A stretch of 64,000 nt of DNA from Aspidapion aeneum (GCA_963576565.1 OY755039.1:132204095-132268094), one strand, 5' to 3'. Shown: positions 22,617-33,998, numbered from the stretch's first letter. Translations and numbers: made by a program. Notes: generated by a model not told the origin, from the letters alone.

Positions 22617-23798
22617 AAATCTATATCTTATACAGAGGGGTGCATGTTGACCCCCATATTATATAATATTTTTATTTTATTTTGGTTTCCTCTGGCACCC
22701 ATTAAAATAATGTGAGTTATACCTTTTACACATAAACTCTCTGAGTTTTATTTAACAGCATGATTTACTGTAAAATTTTACAACTTGGGAGTCAAATTTA
22801 TTACAGCTTTATGAAAACTGTGATGCTTATCTAAATAGCTTAATGCCTTGTTTAGTAAAAACCCGCTTTTCTTCATGCTCAATGAATTTCGATGCTTTTT
22901 GGTTAAAAAAACTTTAATTTAGCACTTAAATCTAAACTAGATTTAGAGTGTGACAAATTTGCAATTTTGGTTATTAAATCATCTCATGTAAAAATAAATT
23001 TGCTCAATAATAAAAAATATAAATTAAAAAACTGAAACTGTGTACTATAGGTACCTCAACCGAACCACATTAAAGTCGATTTAAATTGTTAACTAGATAC
23101 ATATTTTTGATGTTAGTTCTAATGCATGTAGGTACTACCTACCAAGTGGAAATTTTCTGGATAAAATAAATATTTTCTTTTCTAGGTTTCTTTTATTTTT
23201 ATTTTTAAGCAAATATTAAAGGTTATAATAACTTGATAAAATAATAATTTATTGGAAAAATTTGGCATAAATGTATTTATCCTAAGGTAATTTAATTTAA
23301 CTGTTTCAATCAAACAAAAATTCCGTTCCGGTCGTAATTTTCCAAAAAAAATCTATTTTTAAAGGGCTGTTAAGAATCGACGTTAAGTTTTTTTAGTGAC
23401 TACTATTTTGAAATTCCAAGAAGTAAGAAGTAAATGTTTGCAAAGGATCCTAAAAGAAAATAATATTTTTGGTTTTTTACCTGGACTTTTGGTTGATGAT
23501 GAAAAAAGTCTTTAGATCTTTCTACCTGTACAAAGATACAAGACCATCGTTTCTGGCGCCAATAACTATCGTAACTTCTTGTAGTTTTTTCGTTTTACCT
23601 TTTAATTTGGACTTTTTCAATTGTTTTTTACATCCCGCCTAATTTTTAATCTACCTATTTACTTTCAAAATTAACAAAATAGAAGTTGCGCTTTCAATAT
23701 AAACTGTTTGCAATGGTTGCACAATTTGAATGTGATCTATTATTAACATAATATTTATTATGTTTGTTTTATCTACAATTTAAATGACATTTGTCGTG
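22617..23798. other. AT-rich stretch, nothing recognised
   Basis: No coding or repeat structure was recognised. Confidence 0.4.
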
Positions 23799-23890
23799 AT
23801 AGTTATTTACATAACAAGTGCGGAAAGTACTACTTTCCGCATGCAAATAAGTGCGGTAAAGTGCACTTTACTGCCCGCGCGTAGGTAAAA
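23799..23890 (+). mobile_element. Family F short palindromic element, copy 1
   Basis: Left end tagttatttacataacaagt, then GTGCGGAAAGTACTACTTTC (a palindrome), gtgcggtaaagtgcacttta and right end gcgcgtaggtaaaata. About 90 bp. The GTGCGG(A/T)AAGTA arm recurs in all copies. Confidence 0.7.
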
Positions 23891-24955
23891 TAAAGTATAA
23901 AAAGTTTGTAAATATGTAGTATGTAATTTTGGGAATGCAAAACAAATCTCGTTTTTACGTTTATACTTAGAGTTCTTAATTACTTCAGCGAGCATTTTAT
24001 ACTACAAAATGAGTTCCCACGATTCATATAACCAGGCGATTATTTAAAAGATGAAGCTATTATGATTATTGTTGTATGTTATACGCCCAACTCTTAGTTT
24101 TTGTTTTGTTGTTTCCTCTAATTTTCCTAAATCTTAGTTATCTTTTAAGTTACTAATTTTGGATGTTTTTTCATATATACTCCTGATTTTTGAGATAATA
24201 GGACAAGAAAAATAAGCAAAAACTAAACAATGTCCCTTTGAAAAGTTTATACCCATTCTTGACCGATTTAATAACCTTTTGAATATCAAAAACAATACCC
24301 ACAAACTAACAAAAAATATTCTTCTTCCTCGCTAAAATTCTAAGAACAGTTTGCACATTTAAAAAGAATACATTTTTTAGTTTGTCTAGAAAAAGTTTGT
24401 GATACAAGAAGAATATTACTATTTAGACTAAAATCTCGCTGACTACTGTAGACAGACGATAATAGTTAACAAAACCATCTAACTGTACAACGTCTTTTTT
24501 TTATTGCTAATTTATCATTCGAAAAGAAAAACTGTTGTGAGATTTTTCTTTTTATCCTATCCATAAATAGACAGTGATCGTAAAAATTCTTAATCTTATC
24601 AAAACCAGTAGCAGAGTACATGAGAACTCACGCAGCGTTCAACTTCGGGACCATTTAAATGGCAACAAAAACACCGGTGTACGGTATGTATCAGTACTGT
24701 ACCAACAAGGATCTGTGTTAGATAAATGAAGATATGTGGATAGTAGACTTAGATACACCTAATTATAAATGTACTTCATGTTTGACATTGCTGGTTTAGG
24801 AAAACATGCAACTAAGAGAACAAATACTAGACACTATTTTATTTCGAAAATAGTTATGATTAAGACTTCTACAAAGATTTTGGTTATTTTATTGAGAAAA
24901 ATTTGTTCTACTATATTCCGAAAACCGTATAAAGATGCGATGCTTCGTTAAAAAC
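23891..24955. other. AT-rich stretch, nothing recognised
   Basis: No features were recognised. Confidence 0.4.
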
Positions 24956-25370
24956 TTAGCATGTGGGTTTTGGCCAAAATCTAATCAGCTCGTTACAGTA
25001 CGATCACTTTTTAATAAGAATCTCATGAAAATCGGTTTAGCGGTTTAGGAGCAATCGTTTTACAGACAGACATACACACACACACAGACAAAATACACCC
25101 AAATAACATATTTTCGGCGTTAGGTATCTCAAATGTTTTTTTTCTTTGAAAATAATACCATTTTTTTACTTTTTGTCCAATTAGGATCAATCGCCCAGTT
25201 TCGTAAAGTTAAAGCAAGGTTAAAGCATTTTAAATAGTCGTCGTCCGTAGTGTAGTGGTAGCAACATTTGCTTCACACACCGGCGGTCCGGGTTCGATTC
25301 CTGGCTTGGTACTTGGATGTTTGTGATTGTTTAAAATAGCTTCTATAGCTGCGCGGGCTAGAAAGGTAAA
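24956..25370 (-). mobile_element. Family D repeat, reverse copy, interrupted by a tRNA-like insertion
   Basis: Reading in reverse from 25370: ctagcccgcgcagct (left end), then inserted DNA, then cgccgaaaatatgttatttg, a TG-rich microsatellite (25070-25090), the core gctcctaaaccgctaaaccg, and truncation near 24960. The insert (about 25150-25340) carries the tRNA-like sequence. Confidence 0.7.
25243..25313 (+). ncRNA. tRNA-Val(CAC)-like SINE head, not an intact tRNA
   Basis: Contains tccgtagtgtagtggtagca (D-arm, A-box-like), cttcacac placing CAC where a valine anticodon would sit, and gggttcgattcctgg (T-arm, B box). The acceptor and anticodon stems do not pair, and there is no matching 3' half, so this is not a functional tRNA. 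An internal pol III promoter inside a repeat is typical of a tRNA-derived SINE. No poly-A tail or TSD could be placed with confidence. Confidence 0.6.
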
Positions 25371-25708
25371 AAAAAGAATAATATCTATATAACTTTCTTG
25401 GTAAAAAAAACATTAATAAAGTTTTTCCATCTTCCCATTCAAATATATTCTGTGATTGGATTAATGATCCTAGTAGCTAACCGATGTGAGATGTGTAATA
25501 CTCGTAACGCAAAGAAAATTATACCCACATTATAACAAATTAAAAGCAACACCAGAATAGTTGCATAAACTTTTAAGTAATTTCGTTAGTTTTGTTACTA
25601 GACTCCCGAAGGCAATTTAGACTAGTTAGATACGCATTTCTCGCATTTTACTAACTTATGGATAATTAATACACCCATCAATGTTAACATTCAAAGCTCT
25701 CAGATTAA
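25371..25708. other. Nothing recognised
   Basis: Short AT-rich interval between the D element and element E. Confidence 0.35.
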
Positions 25709-26619
25709 TAGGGTAAATGCGGGAGAGTTGCCGCGGAGGGAGAGACGCCGCTTTTCACGTATTTCAATTATTACGCTATAACATAGGCAACCAAGTATGC
25801 CCACATTCAGAGGTCATCATTTAGTGAACGGTTATAACATCAGACGTGTTTGTTTTCTAAAATATCGCTTGCAATCCTTAAATTAACGACGGTAAGGTCA
25901 AAATTTTTTAGCAAAATTTTAAGTACTGTCCTAATAACTGTGGTTCTTTGCAATGTGGTAGTTTTTTTCACATTCGTGTGTTTTATTCAGTATTTTGGGG
26001 TTATGTTTACAGGTGCCATGCCGTATTTTGTTGCGTTTTAAATCTGTGACCTTGATAATCAGGTGCGGCATCTCCCCCAACAAAAAGGACAGTTCGGTTC
26101 GGTTCATTTCGCATTTTCAGGAAGACCGAGAAAAAATTCAATGAAGTGACAGCGATGATGAAAGTCTAGCCAAAAAGAAAAATGAAAACCAGGAACGCTG
26201 CGTGTAATGCTTCGAAGTTTACGCAACAACAACTAAAAAAGTGGATTGGCTACAATGTATTAAATGCTTAAAATGGCTACATGTCACTTGCTCCATGTAT
26301 GGTGAAGCTTGTAACATCCGTTCCAGGCTCGAATTAAGGAAAAAAAATGAAAATTAGAGGTTTTTTAGAGAAACGGTGCGGCGTATCTTCTATTTTCACG
26401 CGGCATCTCCCCCAGCACCGTGGGAGAGATGCCGACTTTAATTAAAAAATTATTTTTTTGCTATGTTCATGTTTTCTTACATATATTTTTTATTTTTATA
26501 TTTTAATAAAGTTTAACGCAGTACCTGTGCATTGATTCATTTTGAAGAAAAAATCTCGAGACTTACAGATGTTACAGCTATTTTTCAAAAAGTGCGGCAA
26601 CTCTCCCGCATTTACCCTA
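25709..26619 (+). mobile_element. Element E, copy 1: pogo/Tigger-like, internally deleted
   Basis: 907 bp element (25711-26617) flanked by TA on both sides. The TIR is 24 bp and perfect, starting GGGTAAATGCGGGAGAGTTG and ending CCGC. Subterminal copies of gcggcatctcccccaNca and gggagagatgccgac lie inside. TA TSD, TIR length and the zinc-finger coding remnant indicate the pogo/Tigger branch of Tc1/mariner. The DDE catalytic region is absent. A short gttcggttcggttc insertion near 26094-26108 is not in copy 2. Confidence 0.88.
26121..26357 (+). pseudogene. Transposase C-terminal zinc-finger remnant (element E, copy 1)
   Basis: The conceptual frame from 26121 reads EDREKIQ, a stop, SDSDDESLAKKKNENQERCV, a stop, CFEVY, then VDWLQCIKCLKWLHVTCS and MYGEACNI, ending at TAG 26355-26357. 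The pattern C-x2-C ... W-x-Q-C-x2-C-x3-W-x-H-x2-C is the PHD-like zinc finger found at the C-terminus of many pogo/Jerky-type (DDE_1) transposases. The acidic, lysine-rich lead-in fits the linker before the finger. Two in-frame stops make it inactive. The N-terminal and DDE domains are missing from the element. Confidence 0.75.
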
Positions 26620-28380
26620 CTTGTTGACAGATTTAACGTTTTATTTCAAGGAGGGAGGAAAGAAAAGGTGTAAGGTAATGAAAAATGAAGAACTTTAATT
26701 ATGTAATTGCTTATTAATATAATTTGGTTACAATGGAGGCTGGGTCAATGCATAAGACCTATGAAGTTGTGCTTAAATGTATTTTTGACTGTCCTATTTT
26801 GAGTATTACAAATTTTTTGCAGAACAATTTTCCTTAAGTGATGAATGCTACTTTTTTTTGTATATGCCAAACGTATTTATGTGATCTGCAACCTTGTTCT
26901 GTAGGGTTACCGCAACGAATTCTCGGCCAGAAGTATGAAGTATGTCTATTAGTATAACCATAATAAGGTATTAGGAAATCCTACAATTTCATCTGAAATT
27001 AATGTGTTATTTTGTAAGTAGACTAAAGATTTAAATTCTGCAAAACACTAAGATTATAAACTTTATTCAACAAAAACCTGAGCTGACCAGATTTCTTATA
27101 CATTCTCATTTAATAGAATTTTTTGTGATTTTAATTAAAGCTATCTATATTAACCTGTGTATTAGTGGAGCACGCAGAAATTGATCTTGAGAGAGTCTTG
27201 AGCGCAGATCGATTCATTTTGATCTCGATTTTGGAGAAAATTCACTTTTTAGGGGCCAATATGCGGTTTCTCTGGGGGAGCTTGTGCCCTAATGCCCCCC
27301 TGTATAAATAATAAAGGGCTGCTTGGCTTTACAAGTATGTATGTATCTATAGTATGGATATGAGCTGTATAAATAATCCGTAAATATTTCATTTTCAGAC
27401 TCTTTTTTTAGCTTACTGCAGTATTTACAGTATTGTATTTTAAAGAAGCACGCGTTTAATCAGATGTAGTGACTTTATCTGGTCATAATGCCCAGTAAGC
27501 GGAACTACTTGTTTTAGATGATGTATATATAAAAACATAAACAAAAATTATATTAAATTATAATGTTCTGCTGGTGTAGGTGTTACGCCATGATTGTCAC
27601 ACATTGCACGGTATTAAAATCGAATTAGGAAGAACTTAAGAGCACCGCACCGATGCGATGCGACAACTAGTGCAGGAATTAAACATATTTAACAAACTGT
27701 CACATTGTTGCGCATATATGCGTACGCAGTATTGTTAGGAAGATAAATTAACATAATTTTATACTAGGTTTAACTTTTTCGAGATACGAGTATTTAATAA
27801 GATTGTTTTGCACTGATAATTTTTGTTCCTTTTTCTTATTCAACAACGCAGAATTTTGCCCCTTCAGACATTTAATAGCATCGAGCTAAAAATTGCCGCT
27901 TCTAAAAGTTTATTTAAATAAAAAATAGGTTCTGTTCCAGTTAACCATTAGACTAGTCATAAAACTGTACAAAAAATCCAAATACGCGTGCAATAAAAAT
28001 CCTAAATGTTTAAATACGGGGTGTTTGCAGGTACTTTTAGGTTAGGAAAAAAAGAGATACTGAAAATATTTTCTTAGCCTAATGTCGTTTCGAAAAACTA
28101 CCAAATTAGGCCCTAAATCCTGCCTAATTATTATAATTTAAATAAAAAGTGGCATGCCTATAATAATCATAAGAAAAATACCGCATCATCATTAGCGACC
28201 GATGCAGAATGTTAATATTAAAGAAAATTATCCAAATTATGTCGTAAGGTAGTAGCAACACTGTGTTCAAAATTAGGACTAGCTTTTTTTGTTATTTTAA
28301 GTTGCTTTCCCACATGGATGTGCCACTATTTCAGTGGCGGTACATCAGCGAATTACATTTGATATAAATATGCATTATTC
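26620..28380. other. AT-rich stretch, nothing recognised
   Basis: No gene or clear repeat was recognised. A short gggggagcttgtgccc/gcccccctgt patch occurs near 27276-27300. Confidence 0.4.
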
Positions 28381-28780
28381 TAGATTACTTTTCTCGCTTT
28401 TATGATTTCTCGCTGTACTCTTCCTAAGATAAAACGACATGGGAATGTGAGCCGTAGCTCCTTGTATTTCAACTCAGTTCGCCATTCAACAATTATTTTA
28501 GCCAGAGGTAAGGGTAATAATTCATTAAATTCGCATGCCTCGACGCGAGGCCGAACGAGCTTTATATGTGTACGTGCATTCGGATTTGCGACCCATGGAC
28601 CCGCGGCAGGCGACGTCATCCAAACAGAGTCGGTACTTCAAACGACTATTCAGTTTCATATGTACGGCATTTTTTTGTCTCAATTCGCAGATTTACTTAA
28701 GAAGGAACGCAAACGAGGCTTTCGTGTCGCGCCTTCGTAGCGAGGCTTTAATGAATCGCAGCTTCAAATATATATAAATA
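28381..28780 (+). other. CpG-containing, less AT-rich island with overlapping open frames
   Basis: This ~400 bp block has balanced base composition and several CpGs (cctcgacgcgaggccgaacg). It is open in three frames: 28402-28740 and 28535-28777 on the plus strand and 28380-28619 on the minus strand. None of the peptides matches a family I know. A TATA-like string, atatatataaatacgcg, closes it near 28769. It may be a host promoter/5' exon or an unknown repeat; overlapping open frames on both strands are expected from its composition, so no CDS is called. Confidence 0.3.
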
Positions 28781-28967
28781 CGCGTTTCATGGGTTAAGTT
28801 GAAAGGAAGAAATATTTGACAGTCAGAAGATATTATTATGATTACGGCTTTAAGTATTCCTCTTCAATTTTAGGGACCCTGAATGGATGCTGATAGATTA
28901 GATGCTACCTAGTTCACTGAAAAACGAGATGATTGTTTTGCAATACTTTCATTAAAATTTGGTGGTA

Positions 28968-29440
28968 TAGTTTTTGCAAAGTCACTTGAATAACTGCTAA
29001 TACGGGGTTCTATTGATTTCATGAAATTTTGCTTCATTCTACCCTTCAAAAGTTATCCAAATTCATATAAAATCTTCCTGGTATAATTTCAACCCTACCA
29101 ACAGAGAAGACCACAATGTATTTGTTTTCAGACCGACCGAGCCCAGGTGGATCGACGGCACCTGATTAGCAGATTTTTTTGAGATGCGCTTTTAATTGCT
29201 TTTGGGTGTGCTTTTTGGAACCCCTTTAGTCGGCAGAATGCAGAGTTAGAAAATAAATCAGTGTCGCTTCTGTAGGTGTAGGAATAGAAAGTTTTATTAT
29301 CTATTTTTATTTCTTTAGTTTACACCATAATTAAATGAAATAATTTTCATGAGTATATTTACCGCCGCCCATGTCACTTTCTACAAAGGATATGCCGATG
29401 GTCGGCTTTTATCTTTGTTCAACTGACTTTGCAAACACTA
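28968..29440 (+). mobile_element. Family A MITE, copy 4
   Basis: 473 bp with TAGTTTTTGCAAAGTCA and TGACTTTGCAAACACTA ends, TA at 28966-28967 and 29441-29442. Lacks part of the ggcgcggctctt segment. Confidence 0.9.
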
Positions 29441-30112
29441 TATCTAATATTAAAATGCTAAAAATGTATACCAACACAAAATATGAATCAGTCTGACTTT
29501 TTATTCAGAAAGTGTAAATAATGGCTAGGTTTTTATATTTTGGCGGTTTGGCAGTATTTTTTTATAAAAAAATTGACAGCCTTTAACGAAGCGTCTGCGC
29601 TTATGCGTTGAGTGAATGTTAAATGTGGTCAGTGCCAGACACTTTAGTTAGCCACTAATTATCATAAAACTGCTATCGCAAACAAGAGTTTGTTTATATC
29701 TTGAATAAACTAGGTAAGTCAATAGACACCAAAAAACAAATAATTATTATAATGTAACCCTACCTAAACTCTTTCCCTGGAATTAATTTTATGACTGTTT
29801 CTAACAAAAACAATCTACCTGGCATACCATCAAAACCTTACATTAACTAAAATTAATTAGAACCTAATATACTAACCATGGCAGATGGCCACGACAAAGA
29901 AACAAAAGTTTGCCAACAGTGGCAAACCATTAGTTGTTTAAAGCCAATTTTCAAAAAAAATTGAGTCGCTGTAAAAAATGGACCTGTTAAATAACTGGCA
30001 TGGATAAATTTAATAAAAAAATATGAAACTTAGTTTAACTGTAAAGTTAGGTATCTTAATAATTTTAATTTGTTTTTTTAAATTAGTATACAATTTGATT
30101 TCACCTTAAATA
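29441..30112. other. AT-rich stretch, nothing recognised
   Basis: No features were recognised. Confidence 0.4.
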
Positions 30113-30252
30113 TTAGCTCACACATATACTATACTATAGTAGTGTGAGCTATGGTGATCCTAATTTTTTCGAGAAAAAAAAAGTTGCTCCGATTTCAAAA
30201 ATTTTTATATATCTTTGCGTTTCAGATGATTTTGAAATTTTTTTGTTGCGCC

Positions 30253-30306
<54 letters not shown>

Positions 30307-30307
30307 A

Positions 30308-30350
<43 letters not shown>

Positions 30351-30927
30351 GTGTCTGTATGTCTGTCTGTAACGACCAACGCGCATAACTCAAAAACCGC
30401 TTGGCCGATTTTAATGAAATTTGGTATCTAGGCTGGGTCTTGGGTCGAGATGGTCCCATTTAAAAATGAACAAAATCCACCGAACACAAACCAAATAAAA
30501 GGGTGGGGGTAGATTTCAAAAATTAGAGTTTATGTGAAAATATGGCGTGTGTGATATTAAACGAAAGGTAATTGAGTCTGCAGTTAAACAAAATACATTT
30601 TAATTTATTTAAAAAAAAAGGGTGGGGTTATATTTTAAAAATTAGAGTTTAAGTGAAAATATGGCGTGTGTGATATCAAACGAAAGGTAATTGAGTCCGG
30701 ACTTTAACAAAATACATTTTAGTTTTTGTTTTTTTTGTAAGGGTGGGGGTAGATTTCAAAAATTTAAGTTTAAGCCAAAACATGGCTTGTGTGGTATCAA
30801 ACAAAAGGTAATTTAGTCTGGAATTGAATAAAATATATTTCAGTTTTTAGTTATATTAGCTCACACGTACACTATAACTATAGTACCTAGTGTGAGCTTA
30901 GGGGCCCATATATTGGCAGAGTATTTT
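30113..30927 (+). mobile_element. Family B element, copy 1 (Helentron/DINE-like)
   Basis: Left end TTAGCTCACACATATAC with a palindrome AGCTCACAC/GTGTGAGCT around it. Then gttgctccgatttcaaaaat, a (GTCT)n array (30256-30372), the core cgcgcataactcaaaaaccg, three tandem ~115 bp units (each aaagggtgggg ... tggcgtgtgtgatat ... ggtaattNagtc), a second AGCTCACAC/GTGTGAGCT palindrome, and right end ggggcccatatattggcag agtattt. Palindromes near both ends, a microsatellite and tandem units recall Helentron-derived DINE elements; the class is inferred. No protein is encoded. Confidence 0.8.
30256..30372 (+). repeat. (GTCT)n microsatellite within element B
   Basis: About 27 tetramers with three variant units (gtat, gtgt). 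Open frames of alternating Ser-Val-Cys-Leu over it are artefacts. Confidence 0.95.
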
Positions 30928-31917
30928 TTAAAGGGAAGACTTGTTAGAGTTTAGAGACTTGCTGATGCATTTTATGTTTAGCACATTGAGTGCCCCCATA
31001 CTTGAAAATTTTTGACATTACACAAATAAATATGTTTTTATTAGGTTTTTTATCGGTCCGTATTTCCTCGGGCCCATATTTAGCGATGTCTGGGAGGGTA
31101 TTTAAAAGTGGCCAGGAATTTTATGTTAAAATGTATAGTAAAATGTCGCACTTTTACTACTTAACCAATTTTGTGGAAACATCCTACTGCAGTTGTTGCT
31201 CAGTAATTAACATAATTGCAGCCGATTCTTTGATGCCTAGTTTTTCTTAAACTGAACATTGTCAGGAGTTATTCAGTTTTTTTAATTTTGTGTTATGCTC
31301 GATTGAGCAGCAGTTTATTTCGCGTTGGACTAACTTAAAGCATTTAACATTTAAATCGTCTTAAAGACATGAATTGGAGATGCAACACCACACAAAATGT
31401 CACACTTAATGAAGCTGATCGTTGGTGGATCGAAACATGCGTTCGAGCAATCCAAATCTGTTTAAGAGGAAAAACCACAACCGATTTATCGTTTTAAGGA
31501 AGCGATTTATCTATAAAACGTTTTTAAAGAAGATTCTATACACCAAACTGGTCTAAACTAAGGGCATCAAAAAATGACAGCCTAAAACCTGTTAAAGCCA
31601 GCTATTTTCTCGGGGGTGTATTTAACTTGGGCTTTTTCTCGCTTTTTTCAAAAATGATTTTTGAAGCGATTTTTTCCGCATGCTGACCACACTTTCCTGA
31701 GGATGATAAGAGATTAGATAGTTAAAAGATATAAGTTACAGACTCCAAACAGGCCCGGACTCGCTCCTTTGTGGGCACTCGGCTAGAGAATAAAGTGCCT
31801 CCCCCTAACAAGAATTCACCTTATTTTATTTTTAATTACATGTCTCAAAACAGGCCTGGGGCCGGCCCATATTTCACAGAAAGTCAAAACTACAACAATG
31901 TTAATAGAAAAACATTT
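30928..31917. other. Nothing recognised between two B copies
   Basis: A plus-strand frame near 31380-31490 contains LNEADRWWIETCVRAIQICL, which I do not recognise and which ends after about 45 codons. An aggcccggac/ggcctggggccgg pair near 31752 and 31850 may be decayed hAT-like ends. Confidence 0.3.
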
Positions 31918-32080
31918 TTAGCTCACACATATACTATACTATAGTAGTGTGAGCTATGGTGATCCTAATTTTTTCGAGAAAAAAAAAGTTGCTCCGATTT
32001 CAAAAATTTTTATATATCTTTGCGTTTCAGATGATTTTGAAACTTTTTTGTTGCGCCGTCTGTCTGTCTGTCTGTCTGTA

Positions 32081-32123
<43 letters not shown>

Positions 32124-32698
32124 GTGTCTGTATGTCTGTCTGTAACGACCAACGCGCATAACTCAAAAACCGCTTGGCCGATTTTAATGAAATTTGGTAC
32201 CTAGGCTGGGTCTTGGGTCGAGATGGTCCCATTTAAAAATGAACAAAATCCACCGAACACAAGCCAAATAAAAGGGTGGGGGTAGATTTCAAAAATTAGA
32301 GTTTATGTGAAAATATGGCGTGTGTGATATTAAACGAAAGGTAATTGAGTCTGCAGTTAAACAAAATACATTTTAATTTATTTAAAAAAAAGGGTGGGGG
32401 TATATTTTAAAAATTAGAGTTTAAGTGAAAATATGGCGTGTGTGATATCAAACGAAAGGTAATTGAGTCCGGACTTTAACAAAATACATTTTAGTTTTTG
32501 TTTTTTTTGTAAGGGTGGGGGTAGATTTCAAAAATCTGAGTTTAAGTCAAAACATGGCTTGTGTGGTATCCAACAAAAGGTAATTTAGTCTGGAGTTGAA
32601 TAAAATATATTTCAGTTTTTAGTTATATTAGCTCACACGTACACTATAACTATAGTACCTAGTGTGAGCTTAGGGGCCCATATATTGGCAGAGTATTT
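31918..32698 (+). mobile_element. Family B element, copy 2
   Basis: Nearly identical to copy 1 and in the same orientation. The main difference is a shorter (GTCT)n array (32057-32145), with only scattered substitutions elsewhere. Both terminal palindromes and all three internal units are present. The high identity implies recent transposition or a local duplication. Confidence 0.82.
32057..32145 (+). repeat. (GTCT)n microsatellite within element B
   Basis: About 22 tetramers, shorter than in copy 1. Confidence 0.95.
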
Positions 32699-33660
32699 AT
32701 TAAAACCACTCTAGTTAAATTCCTAATATATATGCATAATCAGCCTTATCGGTTTAGTCCAGATCTGTGTCGGATCTAAGCGGATCTAAAACATGTGCGA
32801 AGTTAAAGGGGCTTGGGGGGCTAAGCCCCCCAAAAAACTCAGTTAGCCCCCACAAAAATAATTTGAAAGATCGTCCATGGGTCAAGAGCGATTCAGTTTT
32901 TTAGCTCTTGCAAATATTGAAAATGGCATAACAAAATCCCTGATGCTAGGTGTTCTAAAGTTATTTATTAAAATAGGAAATAGGAAGCTGCTTCTTTAAT
33001 AAAATTGTACTTTTATGCTTTCTTTTATTTTAACTTTGTTTTCAGGGTTGATTTGTATGATACGTTTATCTTAAACTATAAAATATTCCAATCTTGACCC
33101 AATACCTTTTAATACAAAACATATTTCACTATGGGGTATTACGAGACGATGGGCTTTAGCCCCTCCAGATCTGATGACCTAATTTCGCCCATGGTTTAAA
33201 ATCTAGAGAAGGGTAATATTCGACGAAAAAAATTTATGGTAATTTTATTTATGTTTTTCTAATTATTTTTTTCAAGGGGGGTTAATTCTCCTATTTTCTC
33301 TTTACTTATATTAACAAAAGTGTGATTTTTTTTTCTAGAGGGAGGGTAATTACCACGTAACCCCCCTCAAATCCGCAAATGGACGATTCCAAAATTTCAG
33401 GGTCAAAGTGATAGCAAAAACCAAATTCTTTATTTTTGCTGTATTTAACTTTTTTTTTTCTTAAAATATATATTTCTTAGTTTTGTTGATTTCTTGGGGA
33501 AGTGGTTTATTAATAAAATAGGAAATATAAATTTACATTTATTGGCGTTTATATATTATGTATATAATTAAAATACAGGAAAAACAACTTTCTTATTTTT
33601 GAATATAACGATGGGAACTGAAAGGCATGGACAAAATAAACTTTGCTTACTTTCATATGA
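32699..33660. other. Mixed DNA with fragments of G/C-rich MITE ends
   Basis: A ggggggctaagcccccc palindrome lies at about 32815-32832. A segment at 33330-33375 (ctagagggagggtaattacc ... cccccctcaaatccgc) resembles one end of the hAT-like MITE at 15111. No gene was recognised. Confidence 0.4.
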
Positions 33661-33670
33661 GTCGTTTTAA

Positions 33671-33998
33671 CTATTTTACCTACTCGCGTGCGGTAAAGTA
33701 ATTACTTTACCGCACGCGCACCACTTAGAAACCTCAGCAACGCATCAATAAGACAGCTTCAATATTTGTTTACATTTTAATTTCGTCTAATTTAACATGT
33801 TTATTTATAAATTTAATTTAATTAAAAAAAAAAGTACTCATAGGTAAAATATTGTACGTAACACATGCGGAAAGTGTCTTTACCACCCTTGACGGCTTGA
33901 CCGAACCGCTCCGCATCGTTCGGCCAACTGTCGTCACGTGCGGTAAAGTATCACTTTTCACACTTGTAAATAACTATTACCCCTTCATTGTTCTGGAC
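33671..33998 (-). mobile_element. Family F palindromic element, copy 2
   Basis: Starts ctattttacctactcgcg and ends cacttgtaaataactat. At 33686-33717 there is a perfect 32 bp palindrome with arm GCGTGCGGTAAAGTAA. The right side repeats cacgtgcggtaaagtatcac. About 330 bp, longer than the other copies because of an AT-rich middle. Confidence 0.7.

Noticed and set aside
25243..25313. Functional tRNA-Val gene
   Set aside because: The acceptor and anticodon stems do not pair, so it is a SINE head or pseudogene.
28380..28777. Overlapping coding frames on both strands
   Set aside because: Open frames on both strands are expected from the base composition; no motif supports any of them as a CDS.
30144..30459. 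Open frames of up to 95 codons over (GTCT)n
   Set aside because: They are produced by the tetranucleotide repeat, which is open in several frames on both strands, and lie within a non-coding B element.
31380..31495. Short frame LNEADRWWIETCVRAIQICL as a transposon domain
   Set aside because: Too short, ends after about 45 codons and matches nothing I can name.
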